Part shown: piece after piece, positions 37,304 through 47,538 of the stretch
Numbering within the stretch: the first letter of the stretch is position 1
How the letters are laid out: every line of letters starts with the position of its first letter
NCBI GenBank assembly: GCA_038093515.1
Contig: JBBPSI010000031.1
Span: 62,001-126,000, forward strand
From: Butyriboletus loyo
Lineage: Eukaryota; Basidiomycota; Agaricomycetes; Boletales; Boletaceae
DNA: 64,000 nt
Direction of reading: 5' to 3'
Notes under the pieces: model-generated
Seen by the model: the letters and a program-made list of their open reading frames with translations, nothing else
What the model was told of the DNA's origin: nothing
Databases searched by the model: none
Program-made: the position numbers and the translations under genes

Positions 37304-39631
37304 ATGAACGACAAGAAGAGAGCGTTCGAGGGGAACGGCGAGACTTCTGTCGCAAAGAAACTCAGAAGGTAGGGTAAACTCTCCATTTCTCGGTATGATT
37401 CGTGTCTGATTTGTGCCGTGTCCTTTTCAGTGATGCTGTGAGTTATTTCTCCGTCTCTCAAGGTGAATTCACCTATCGCACTTCATTCTAACACGTTTCT
37501 ATAACCTTTTTCTCTTCCACAGACACCCTCTAATGGTTCCTCGACGCCCGTGGTGAGTCTCGCCGATTAGAGCGACCGCCCCTCCCAAACAACTGACCAC
37601 TTCATCACAGTTATCAGGAGATGCGCTCATCGCTCAAAAGCGGGCAGAAATCGCTGCCAAGGTGGCTGCGATGAGAAGCAACATTCCTAATGTCCCGACG
37701 AAGCCAGCTGCGGTCGTGACCCCACCTGTCAGGACTACCAGCCCTTCCCCCGCACCCGGCTCTGCGACGCCCAACATGGACGACCTTGCGCGTAAAGTCG
37801 CCGAAGCAAAACGTCGTGTTGCGGAAGCTCAGAGCAAACTCGCTATCAAAGATAACCCTTACATGGTGCGCCCACTGCCTTGTCTTCGCGCAACTGCCTG
37901 ACGACCCCGTGTAGTCGATGCCTCAGACCGGAAAGAAGAACAAGCAGCCGGAACCTGCGCAACAAGGAGCTGGTTTGAAGATGGCTGCACATCCATTGTT
38001 GCTCGAGACCACTTCGGTTGTACCACAGTCCAAGAAGGACAAGTACAAACCGATGCAACCCAAGTTTGCCTCTATCAAGGTGCGATTGTCGGTTCCTGTG
38101 GTCGAGGATGTCCTGCTCACCTAGGGTCAGGCAAATATCCGTAATGTTCCCACTCCTCCCCCTGCTCCGACGCCAGTTCAAAATGCCGAAGTTAAAGCCA
38201 ATCCCTACTCCTCAGGACCCTCGGGCGTGAAGGACAGCGGCTTTGAGGGTGCCCCAAGGGAGCGAACCGGCCGTTCATTCAGGTTTAACCCCAAGGGCAA
38301 GTACGTGCAACTCGGGAACCAAATGCGACAAGAAAACCAACTCGAGGCGCTGAAGCAACGTATTGCGGAAAGTGCTCGTAAAGCGGGGTTAGATTCGGAA
38401 TTCGAGACTCTGGAAAAGAATATCAAGGTGACGATCTTTACCACTGAAGTAAGTGAAGCTGACCTGGTGTGTAGCGTGAGCCACCTCCGGATGCGGAGTG
38501 GTGGGATATTGCATTGCTAACGAACAAGACCTACGATGACCTTGCATTCGGACTCGAAAACCTCAATATTCGCACTCAGGACTCGCCGGTCACGCTCTAT
38601 ATCCAACACCCTATCCCGATTCCCGGTCCTGGCGACAAGAACAAGGTTGGCCTGAAGCCACTCAAATTGACTAACAAGGTATGCCACATGAATTATATTT
38701 TTCGTCCTTCGTTTCTAATTTCGTCTACAGGAGCAAAAGAAGATGAGGAAGCAACGTCGACATGCCGAGCTGCAAGACAAGCGTGATCGCATTCGGATGG
38801 GTCTCATTCCTCCTGATCCTCCTAAAGGTATGTGACACTACGTAAATCGGATCGAGAGTGTAATGTTAATCTTCTGCAGTTCGTCTCGCCAACCTGATGA
38901 AGGTCTTGACCTCGGATGCGGTCCAAGATCCTACACGAGTTGAGGCTCGTGTACGCCGTGAAGTCGCTATGAGGAAGCATACGCATGAGAAGATGAACGC
39001 CGAACGCAAGCTTACCGATGACCAGCGGCATGAAAAGACTGAGAACAAAAAGCTGGAAGAGGAAAAGAAAGGGATCTGTGGTACTGTCTTCAAGTATGTC
39101 TATCTTTCGTCGCTCCATCACCTCTGCTCTGATGTCTTTTTGCAATGAAGGGTTAAGAACCTGTCGGACCCTGCTCACCGATTTAAAGTTCGGAAAAATG
39201 CGGAGCAGATGAATTTGACGGGTTTGTGTATCTTCAATCCCGGGTTCAGCATGATCTACGTCGAAGGCGCAGAAAAGTTTGTACGACAATACAAGCGCTT
39301 GATGCTGTATCGTGTCGCTTGGACAGAGGCGGCTCGCCCTCGCGGAGGGGAAGAGGTCGAAATCGAGGAGGGTGACAAGGAAGGAGGTACAGAGGGTAAA
39401 GGGAAAGAAAAGGTCGAGGTTGCGAATGCTGAAGGGAAGGGCGTAGCATCGCTGGAGGACAACGCATGCTACCTGGTCTGGGAGGGTCTATTGCGCGAGC
39501 GGGCGTTTAGCAGTTTCAAGCCCAGAAGCTGCCCTACTGATGGAGCTGCGAAGGAAGCGCTTGGTCCAAAGTTGGCTGGTTATTGGGATATGACCAAGAA
39601 TTGGAAACCGGAGGAAGAAGAGTTGTTCTAG
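37304..39631 (+). CDS. PRP3: Prp3, U4/U6 small nuclear ribonucleoprotein
   Basis: Component of U4/U6 and U4/U6.U5 tri-snRNPs, required for spliceosome assembly. ATG 37304 gives MNDKKRAFEGNGE. Several small exons follow with Lys/Arg-rich and Ala-rich coiled-coil sequence (DDLARKVAEAKRRVAEAQSK). The Prp3 core has GRSFRFNPKGKYVQLGNQMR, EWWDIALL-like sequence before TYDDLAFGLENL, and YIQHPIPIPGP. It continues with EQKKMRKQRRHAELQDKRDR, LIPPDPPK|VRLANLMKVL and VRREVAMRKHTHEKMNAERK. The C-terminal DUF1115 domain has NPGFSMIYVEGAEKFVRQYK, NACYLVWEGLL and RAFSSFKPRSCPT. The stop is at 39631. An acidic insert (about 39350-39450) sits in a loop of the C-terminal domain. At least eight introns are inferred. 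Confidence 0.95.
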
Positions 39632-39996
39632 TCCGCATGGGTGTTCTACTTACTATGATTTTTCGTGTCAAGTTAATGGCTTCGGTGGTTTTCGCGCTGA
39701 GTAGAACGTGAGCCAACACAAAACTAACTGCGCTACAAAAGTATCGAACTTCCTTCGGAGTTCGACGTTGCTCATGTTGCCATAGATAGGATAGGCTGCG
39801 GGTCTCTCTACGGATTCCTTCTCTGTGTGCTCCCCCTCTTGCTTTCTCCCACCCACCTCCTGAATCATTGGCATTATTCCAGCACCGGGTTGGTCCCTTC
39901 GTGCCCGTCCTTTCGCCCGCCTCTCGTCTTCCAGCGGGCCCCTCTTCGCCAAGCAACCACAAGCCTTGAACATAGTCCAACTACCGCGTCCTCATC
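39632..39996. other. Intergenic, promoter of the small secreted peptide
   Basis: 3' flank of PRP3 and 5' flank of the cysteine-rich peptide gene. Opposite-strand frames of 148 and 101 codons overlap here without support. Confidence 0.4.
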
Positions 39997-40239
39997 ATGC
40001 GCCTGACTCTGGCGTTATCCGTAGCCTCTCTGTTTGCATTCGTCGTCGGCTCCCCTCTCGCAGATGTCAACCCAAACACGGAGCAACTGATACTCGGCAG
40101 TACAGACGGACAAATGCAGCAATGCCATGGCTACGGCACGATTTGTGACTGGCCACCTGGGACGAGAGGGCCATGTTGTTCACCACTGCTATGTGTGCCA
40201 TTGAGCGTGCACAAGTCACCCTATTCGGTCTGTGCTTGA
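39997..40239 (+). CDS. Small secreted six-cysteine peptide, knottin-like spacing
   Basis: A single exon of 80 residues. MRLTLALSVASLFAFVVGSP is a clear signal peptide. A short propeptide-like acidic linker (DVNPNTEQLILGSTDG) precedes a compact C-terminal domain whose cysteines are spaced C-x6-C-x9-CC-x4-C-x12-C. This order, with the central CC pair, fits the inhibitor-cystine-knot consensus. No family was recognised. The product is probably secreted and disulfide-stabilised. Possible roles (effector, defence peptide, protease inhibitor) are inference only. The start is the first ATG and is directly followed by the signal peptide. Confidence 0.75.
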   Translation: MRLTLALSVASLFAFVVGSPLADVNPNTEQLILGSTDGQMQQCHGYGTICDWPPGTRGPCCSPLLCVPLSVHKSPYSVCA

Positions 40240-41119
40240 TTGTGGGTACGCTCGCTTTTCTGGCGCAAGTTGGACGTGGGGGTTGACAATCACTGCAGTG
40301 AGGGGACTTGATGAGGATTAGTCTCGACCAGACAGGACCATTGTGAGCTTTTGAAAAATGTCGTGTTCATTAATGGTGTAGCCGTCATGGCCCATGGGTG
40401 TGCTTGGAATATGATATGTGTGTGACCGTCGTTCCCTGCGTCTGGCGTAGTATACCTCGGGTGTATGGAAAACATTGGCCCGGGACGGCCGCGATTCCGA
40501 AGGGGAAGGCTGACCGTTCTGATCACACCTTGAACGACTTTCGTGGCCTGGTTCGGAACCTTGCTGATAAGTTCTGAAGAAGTATTTATAGCTGCGAAAA
40601 CAAACATTCGTGTTCTTGTCGCAAACGGCAAACTCAGGCTGGGACCTAGTGGCCTACCGCCATATTCGGACTCCCTCGTAAACATCGATGGTGTGTTTGG
40701 TGAGGGCATCCTTATTTTACTAATGCAGGCTTGATCCAAGGCTCCACCATCATGTACCCATGTATCCACAACCTAGACGTTGCGCATCCGATTCTAAGCT
40801 AGTGACTTCCTGCACGACATCCCTAAACACGTCGACGTGTGTTCGAACTAGGGCTCTCAGCACCGTACTCGGAACGGTCTGACAGGCATCAGATAAAGAG
40901 TGGCAATATAGAATGTAAAACGTTCGAACGCCAAAGGCAAAAATCTGTTGAAAGGAAGATATCACGTTATTTCCATTGCCTAGGGGCACATGTACAAAAA
41001 AAGATCAATCGTTGAGGCGGCCGATCAATCGATCAATATTTCAATGTCATCCTGGTCCTGGTGACAAGTCAAATCATCCCTTCCCCCCTCCGAGGACGTC
41101 CTCCACTAGCGCTGCCATC
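40240..41119. other. Intergenic, no supported gene
   Basis: A 159-codon minus-strand frame (40290-40769) covers part of it. It lacks a domain, a signal peptide or splice support, and I do not annotate it as a gene. The promoter of the orotate phosphoribosyltransferase gene lies at the right end. Confidence 0.35.
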
Positions 41120-41893
41120 ATGTCCACCGATGCGACACAAACCTATCAAACCGAGCTCCTCGTCCAAGCCGAAGAAGTCGGTGCGCTCAAATTTGGCCAA
41201 TTCACTCTCAAATCAGGACGGTACGTCCACACACACACACCCTGTCGGCCAAAAACCGATCACAACGAGATGGCATGATGACACACGACTCGTACACCCC
41301 ACCCCACCAGGATCTCACCCTACTTCTTCAACGCCGGTTTGATGAGCAGCGGCAGGGTCCTCGACACGATCGCGAACGCGTATGCGGCGACGATCGTCGA
41401 TGCGCTCGATGCGCGTGAGGTCCCCGCGTTCGATGTCATCTTTGGGCCGGCATACAAGGCGATCTCGCTTGCGGCCTGTACGGCGCTGGTGTTGAGTGCC
41501 AAGTATGACCGCTCGTATGGGTTCGCGTATGATCGCAAGGAGGCAAAGGATCATGGAGAAGGCGGGAAGCTCGTCGGGGTGCCCGTGCAGGGAAAAAGGG
41601 TGCTCATTTTGGACGACGTCATGACTGCTGGGACGGCCGTGAAGCTGGCTATCGAGTCGATCCAGGCAGCGGGAGGTGAGGTGGTGGGTGTGATTCAATT
41701 GCTCGATAGGGAGGAGAGAGGAACGGATGGAGGGAGCACGGTGGAAGAGGTGGAGGGTATCGTCGGTGGCAAAGGACGCGTACTGTCGGTGCTTAAGATG
41801 AGGACACTGATGGCTTGGTTGGAGCAAAATGGACAATCGGACGTTTTGGACAGGATGAAGGCATATTGGGACGAGTATGGCTGGAAAGCATAG
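41120..41893 (+). CDS. URA5: Orotate phosphoribosyltransferase
   Basis: Converts orotate and PRPP to orotidine 5'-phosphate, step five of pyrimidine synthesis. Exons 41120-41220 and 41311-41893 total 684 nt, giving 227 residues, the usual length for the fungal enzyme. It has FGQFTLKSGR|ISPYFFNAGL at the splice junction, FDVIFGPAYKAISLA, the flexible-loop RKEAKDHGEGG (Lys/His catalytic loop) and the PRPP-binding motif RVLILDDVMTAGTAVKLA. The intron starts GTACGT and has CA-repeats. The start codon lies in ATCATGTCC, and the N-terminus is typical. Confidence 0.97.
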
Positions 41894-41990
41894 AACTAAA
41901 CACCGATATACAGCTTCCCGTACATGCAAAATGGCCGAAACTTTATCTGTTCTCCAGCGAAATACACCCATGTGACATGGGGTGCGTACC

Positions 41991-42987
41991 CTACTGACCG
42001 CCAAGTCGTTGACCAGATCCCCAGGTGTATCCGGTCGCACGAGGACCTGCGGCTTGCTCGGCGCGTTGTGTGGGTGCGTGGACTTGATACCCGTCTCTGT
42101 TAGTAGCCCGGTGCTCTCCTTCACGTTCACCAAACCAATCTCTTAACCACCTTGGTGCAAGAGCCCAGCCCGAAAACCTCCCTTGCTCCACACTCCCAGC
42201 TCCGGTGTTTGCACCCCACACCAACCACCACCAGAGATGACCAACAATCATTCCTGTCACACTCTCTGATGCACGGCCATTGAAGGCGTCTATCGCAAGG
42301 AGGGCGTATGGGAAGTACTTGACCGGAATAGTGACGAGGCCCATGACGGACGTTTGTGCACCTGGTGGGGATAATGCGCACATCAAGTACGTGATGCAGT
42401 TCAGAAAAGCATGGTCGTGGACCATGGTCCCAAACGGACGGTTAATGGCCTAGGGACTGTTAAAGAGTGTCATAAGGACAGTAATAAATAAAAGACTGAC
42501 GATAACCCCAAGGGAAGCAAGGAAAAGCTGCCACGCATAGTCTGAGGAACGACGCTCATAGTGCGTGGATTCGAGACTGTTGGAATTTCGGCTGGAAGCG
42601 TACCACGTGTTAGGAAGTTCAAACACGCAAACGAAACGAAGCACTGAACTATAACATCAAGAGGTGGAACAAGTATTCCAGCCTCATTGCTAATTCATCG
42701 AAAATGAGGTTCGAGTAACGCTGAAAAGTTCACCGACGCTTACTTCCAAAAAACAAGCTGGTGTATATTCTCCAAATCTAACGATCTGTTAGTGGTGCAG
42801 ATTCTGGGCTGGCAGGAAACATGATGAGGCTCACCTCCCATCTCTGGGTAATGAGGGGGGTTATGAAGAGCAACTTGTGCACAGGCACAAGGCTGAGGAT
42901 GGCGGGTACGGTGATACCAAGAGACGATAGGACAAGAAAACGCGTTACTGGAGGAATTTTGTTGATTTCTGCTATAATTTCAGCCAT
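41991..42987 (-). CDS. Derlin (Der1-like) ERAD membrane protein
   Basis: Rhomboid-like pseudoprotease that helps retrotranslocate misfolded proteins from the ER. ATG 42987 gives IINKIPP-type start EIIAEINKIPPVTRFL. WEVS is intronic: the exon ends LITQRWE and joins IWRIYTSLFFG, the Derlin WR signature. Next come LEYLFHLLMLY and RNSNSLESTHYERRSSDYAW, then NCITYLMCALSPPGAQTSVM and VKYFPYALLAIDAFNG. GMIVGHLWWWLVWG (Derlin C-terminal helices) is followed by a hydrophilic Arg/Gly-rich cytoplasmic tail ending at 41991. No inactivating change was seen. A 180-bp divergent promoter is shared with the K+ channel gene. Convergent with URA5. Confidence 0.92.
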
Positions 42988-43166
42988 ATTGGTTGCAAGT
43001 CGACAGAGACGTGGCAGGCAAAGTGCACGTGATTGTTCTGATTCATTATAAACGTCTCCTTAGAGGTGGCGTGGGAGTGTTGCTATGCTCGCTTCCATGG
43101 CGTCGCACAGGGGCGTTCCTTTATTGTGCTCCATGTCTTCTTGTATTGCCACGGACAGGCTGTCGC
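42988..43166. promoter_or_regulatory. Short bidirectional promoter between Derlin and the K+ channel gene
   Basis: The divergent start codons are 180 bp apart. CACGTG occurs at about 43026-43031, the same palindromic core as in the uL16m/PRP3 promoter. Individual elements cannot be assigned. Confidence 0.45.
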
Positions 43167-46139
43167 ATGGACTTGAAGGCGTTTCTCACTAATCTGTTCA
43201 AGGCAGACACACCTGACAAAGAGGAGCATGCCTCACAAGACTCGGGATATACTATGGGCTTTGAGAAACTAGGAGGTGATGCTGGTGTCATTGCGCGTAG
43301 TGGTGGAACGACCGACGAAGACGATGTGGACCTCGAACATGACGATTCTCTCCCCAATGCCGATCTGGACAACCAGGATGCGAGCCCACGCGGTCTACGC
43401 CGCATTTTTTCCCGGATATTGTCTTCCGTATTTCCCTCCCCAAGTGACGAAGAAGAGCTCCAAGCATACATACCCCACTATCGAACCTTACCGATCTTAT
43501 CTGGCATCATCATCCCGTTTTGCATTTTATTAGAGATTCCCGGGTTAACGGCACATTGGTATATCCGCACGGATGGTTCCACCATCGTAGCCTCAAAACC
43601 TAACCCACCTCTCTTCGACGTCGGAATTGCTCTGAGTATACTTTGCGTAGTCTTGGCCAACGCCTGTTTAGTCCTTCGTTTCCTGGAGACGCGTATCATG
43701 ACAATGACGATTCTATGCATTGTATTTCTTTCAATACACGGTAAGCTCACTAATACACGTCCCACATCACGATAATGTCACTGCGTTCAGACATGATCAA
43801 CGTGGCTGCCCTCGCTGCATTCGGAGCGACAAAGGATGGATACACATACGGGCAGGCATTTTGGATGACTTTATGCTCCACAATCGCGTCCATTTTCACT
43901 AACGTGACCCTCATTGTCGACCTTATTCGAACCCCCGATTTTAAGCAAAGTGGTGGGTTGCTGGACTGTCGCTTTTGTAGTGGCGAAGTCAGTTAATCAT
44001 TGAGCATAGGGAGCGGACTCACTAGGCGACAACGATCTTTGGTCATTATCATCATTGGCCTATTCTGCTATCTTGCGCTGGGTGCTCTTATCAACTCTCT
44101 CCTTCTCGACTTGTCATTCATCGATGGTTTATACTTTACTGTGGTGACCATCGAGACTATTGGCTTTGGGGACATTGTCCCGGACAGCAGAGGCCCCAGA
44201 GTATTCATCTGTTTCTACGCCACGTTAGGCGTGATCAATCTCGCTTTCGTGGTCGGGTATGTTCGCGAAGCTCTCTTGGAAGGCCTTGACTTCGGGTATC
44301 GGAGGCGGCTCTTAGCGATCCAGGAGAGGAGGCGAGCTGCTCGTCGTCGGAGACGTGCAGAGAATCGATGGAGACATGCCATCATATGGCGTTTACGTGA
44401 ACGACACGCACCTATTTGGATCCCAGAGAGCACGAGCGATCGCGAGTCCCTTTGGTTGAAGCTTAAGTCTGGTTTCTGGCACGCTGCGGGAAGAATTCGG
44501 TCGATCGCTAGGAGAAGCACACATCAGAGTCGTCGCAGGCACGGTATGAAGCTTAATTTGCGGGCCCTTCCACCATCGCAGCTTGAGGCTGCAGCTCTCG
44601 AGGCCGGTGTCCCACTCGATACCTTGCTCCCCGCAGATTTCTACGACACGGACGATAACGATGACCATGCTTCCAGTGTCGAACATCATGGCTTACCCTC
44701 ATGGCTCGTGGTTCATCCGGTCTACCATCGTGATGAGCTTGCTACACAGCCCTTGACACATCGCCGGCTGGGTGCCATGGCCGCAATGCTCACAAAGCTG
44801 AGCCTCTCTATTTACGAGTCCGGAGGTAGTCCCCTCCCCAATGGACATGGTGTTCAGGCTGCTTCGGCCGCAGGTGGGCCAGAGGCCGCCCCGGATAGTT
44901 CCGGAAGTATTCAGACGAGCTCCTCGGAGGACGGAGGAGATTATCGTGCCGACGTGGTAGATACAGAGAAGAAAGCGTATTACACACGTTCTGGTTTGAG
45001 TTGGGGTTGGTTCCTTATCTTTTGGATGGTAAGTGAACACGAAAATGAGGAGATGGTGACTGAGTCGGCCATGCAGGGCGGTGCAGCCATCTTCAAGGCA
45101 ACCGAGGGCTGGACGTATGGATTGTCTATATACTTTTGTCAGTGTTCCCATTTCCTTGAAAGACTCCTTGTTAAAGGTGTTTGACAGGCTTTATTGCTTT
45201 TTCTACGATTGGCTATGGAGATTTGGCACCCACTACGCCAGCAGGTCGTTCCATCTTTGTCGTGTGGGCCTTGGTCGGCGTTGCGACCATGACGATCTTC
45301 ATTTCGGGTTAGCATCTAAGTGTCTATTTTGGCTTGACAACACTGACACCTCCGCATGCAGTCGTTTCCGAAGCATATACCTCCAGATACAAAGGCATTC
45401 TTGGCCGCAACTCTTTCAAACGTGTCGCTCGAAAATATCACCAACGTACTAAGGTCGAGTTGAAGCAAAAAGTACAACATATAAGCGCCTCGACGAGGGT
45501 GAAGTTTCTCCTAAGTGACACGTTTGAGCGCGAGGAAACCGACGTTCTCGAAAATGACTCACCGCCAGCGGATGCCACCACCGATGATAGCACTATTCCC
45601 GCCGTTGCCTCGACTTCCAGATCCGACCAGCACGTCCAACGCGCCCAACAGTCACTAGAACAGCTTCCGCAACAGATTTTGACAGAGACACGGTCGATCC
45701 AACAGTACATGCAACTAATTGGAGACCTCGATGGGCATTCGACAGACATGGTGAAGTTTTTCGATGAGACGGTCTGGAGTCTCGTCAATGACGTGAGTGG
45801 GAGAAAGCTAGCCGAGTCTTCCCAGATGGATATTTTGAAAGACGCAGAGTCTCGTCAGGTTCGTGGCCTTCGGCGGGGTTTTTTTTCTCCAGATGGGGGC
45901 TGATTTTTTTTTGATTTTGGTGACACATAGGTGCTGATGATGTTAGGGATAGAACGTAAGTTGAACGAACTTGGTGGATTATTCTTATAGGTTAACGTGC
46001 CCGTTTTGTAGGATCTTTGAAAGAGCTGGTGAACATCTCCGAACAGGCAATCGCGGCTATTCAGGAACGAGACAGGACCATTGCAACGTTGGAACGAGAA
46101 AACGAGCAGGATGAAGCGGAGGGTGAGCAGAGACGCTGA
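43167..46139 (+). CDS. Outward-rectifier K+ channel, TOK1 type (two pores, eight helices)
   Basis: Plasma-membrane potassium channel of the fungal TOK family. A long acidic cytoplasmic N-terminus leads to helices ILSGIIIPFCILLEIPGL, VGIALSILCVVLANACLVLR and MTMTILCIVFLSIH. After an intron come FWMTLCSTIASIFTNVTLIV and SLVIIIIGLFCYLALGALI. The first selectivity filter is TVVTIETIGFGDIVPDS. A very basic linker follows (RRLLAIQERRRAARRRRR) with a long Ser-rich loop. The second pore helix and filter is FIAFSTIGYGDLAPTTPAGR, joined across an intron near 45184. The cytoplasmic C-terminus is Gln/Glu-rich with coiled-coil character (SLEQLPQQILTETRSIQQYM), ending with two small exons (VLMMLGIER; SLKELVNISEQAIAA) and a stop at 46139. 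Both filters are intact. The linker between the pores is longer than in yeast TOK1. Confidence 0.93.
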
Positions 46140-46290
46140 TATGTGATGGGGCCGCCCATGCAGATGGCAGATGCGGATGCTTTAGTATTTGGAGTGCAAG
46201 CTACGGCGTTCACGAGAGATTTAGTATGTAACTTATACATAACTATCGGCTGTGTATTTCTCGTTCAACTTGGTTTTCTGGATATTCCCT

Positions 46291-46623
46291 TTACGATGAA
46301 GAGCTCAAGTGACTGACGAGATCCCACTGAGCCAGTACTTCCTGCTGTCCTCGGAGCTGGAACGGCGGGTTAGTAGGACGGAGACGACCCCCGATCCGAA
46401 TATCGACGATGGAGTCGACGGTGCCACTTAGGAAACACGACGGGATACGAACGCCCTGAGGCTCAGGGACACGGAGCACTGGATATTTATCGGAGAGTTG
46501 TCAATGGAGAGCAGCCTGGATGGCAAACACGACCGTCTCAAAAGGTATCCGACTCACCAATGTCTCGCCCGCAAAGGAGTTTTCTGGCGTTTCTTCGTCA
46601 AAGTCAAGTTCCCAACCGTCCAT
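46291..46623 (-). pseudogene. Unidentified short frame interrupted by one TGA
   Basis: ATG 46623 opens MDGWELDFDEETPENSFAGE, and the same frame continues to a stop at 46291. It includes KYPVLRVPEPQGVRIPSCF and VDIRIGGRLRPTNPPFQLRG. One in-frame TGA at 46501-46503 breaks it. A GTGAGT donor lies near 46557, but no acceptor removes the TGA and keeps this frame. It is either a decayed small gene or one with splicing I could not resolve. No family was recognised. It is convergent with the K+ channel gene. Confidence 0.4.
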
Positions 46624-47538
46624 TGATTTTAATTCCCGTCTCAGCGTCTACGATTATGATCCCCCCCTCCGCGCGCAGCTGCCTGCCTCTTGGTGAGCCG
46701 TGACCCAGTGGGCACTGGGCACCGTACATCCAAATGCAAAGTCGAACGCGTTTTTTTTCCTACTCACATTTCAAATTTCATGCACAGGCCGTGGCCCGTT
46801 TTGCGTTGGGCCAGACTGGAAGCCAGATCGGGTGCACTGGACGAACCGAGCCGAACAGCTTCTTCGGGTGAAACTAGTACAGACGCGAACCGATCGAGAC
46901 TTGGACATCAAGTTTACCGCATCCGAGTTGACGAGCACGGCGAACCAAACATCAACGCTTAGTCGTGGCCCGAGTGGTGGACGGTCTCGCTGCCTTTGAC
47001 AACAGCAGCTCTTTCACTGTAAAGATGGTCATGTCGTCTGAAAAAAAAAAAGAAGGAAGGAAAGGTCGGCATCACGGCCGGAACACAGAAAGCATACGGT
47101 CATCACGGTCTCGCTGTAGGTCTAGTGCTATCCATGGGATAGTACTCGGCGACCGGTCAGGATCTCCTCCGGATGGTTTCCTATCAGCAAGCAAGCACCC
47201 TTTGCGCCGTGCGGAATACCAGAGCCATGTCAAGAGAAGTATCCCGGCTGGTCCGAGTCCACTCAATGCAGTTCAGCAAGTGGGTGTGTATATTTCTCGA
47301 GCAGCGGAAGACATCGTCCTAATGGTTGGCATCACCCAATAGAAGAAGAGCCCATAAAAGACACGGGTCGACTGGATAACGTCGTGAACAAGGTCCGTCT
47401 CAATTGGCTATGCGTAGCGCGAATAAAGATATCCTGGCCAGCCAGATCAAGAGAAGACCAAGGAGAAATAGTCCAGTGACTTGACAACGACAAATTGTGT
47501 GATCGGGAATGCGCCTCCCAGGCGAATTCGTCTACTCG
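46624..47538. other. Intergenic, 3' flank of the carboxypeptidase array
   Basis: Plus-strand frames at 46690-46999 and 46965-47342 lack domains. The right part (about 47286-47395) is one copy of the conserved block that follows every carboxypeptidase gene. A poly-A run lies at about 47040-47051. Confidence 0.4.
47296..47393. repeat. Post-carboxypeptidase block, copy A
   Basis: Runs from CTCGAGCAGCGG to GTCGTGAACAAGG. Related blocks lie at 52696-52800, 56468-56595 and 61150-61279, each 150-250 bp from the 3' end of a carboxypeptidase gene. Shared words include GGTTGGCATC, AGAAGAGCC and GTGAACAA. Confidence 0.7.

Noticed and set aside
40290..40769. 159-codon minus-strand frame
   Set aside because: No signal peptide, domain, splice extension or conserved pattern; placed between two well-supported genes.
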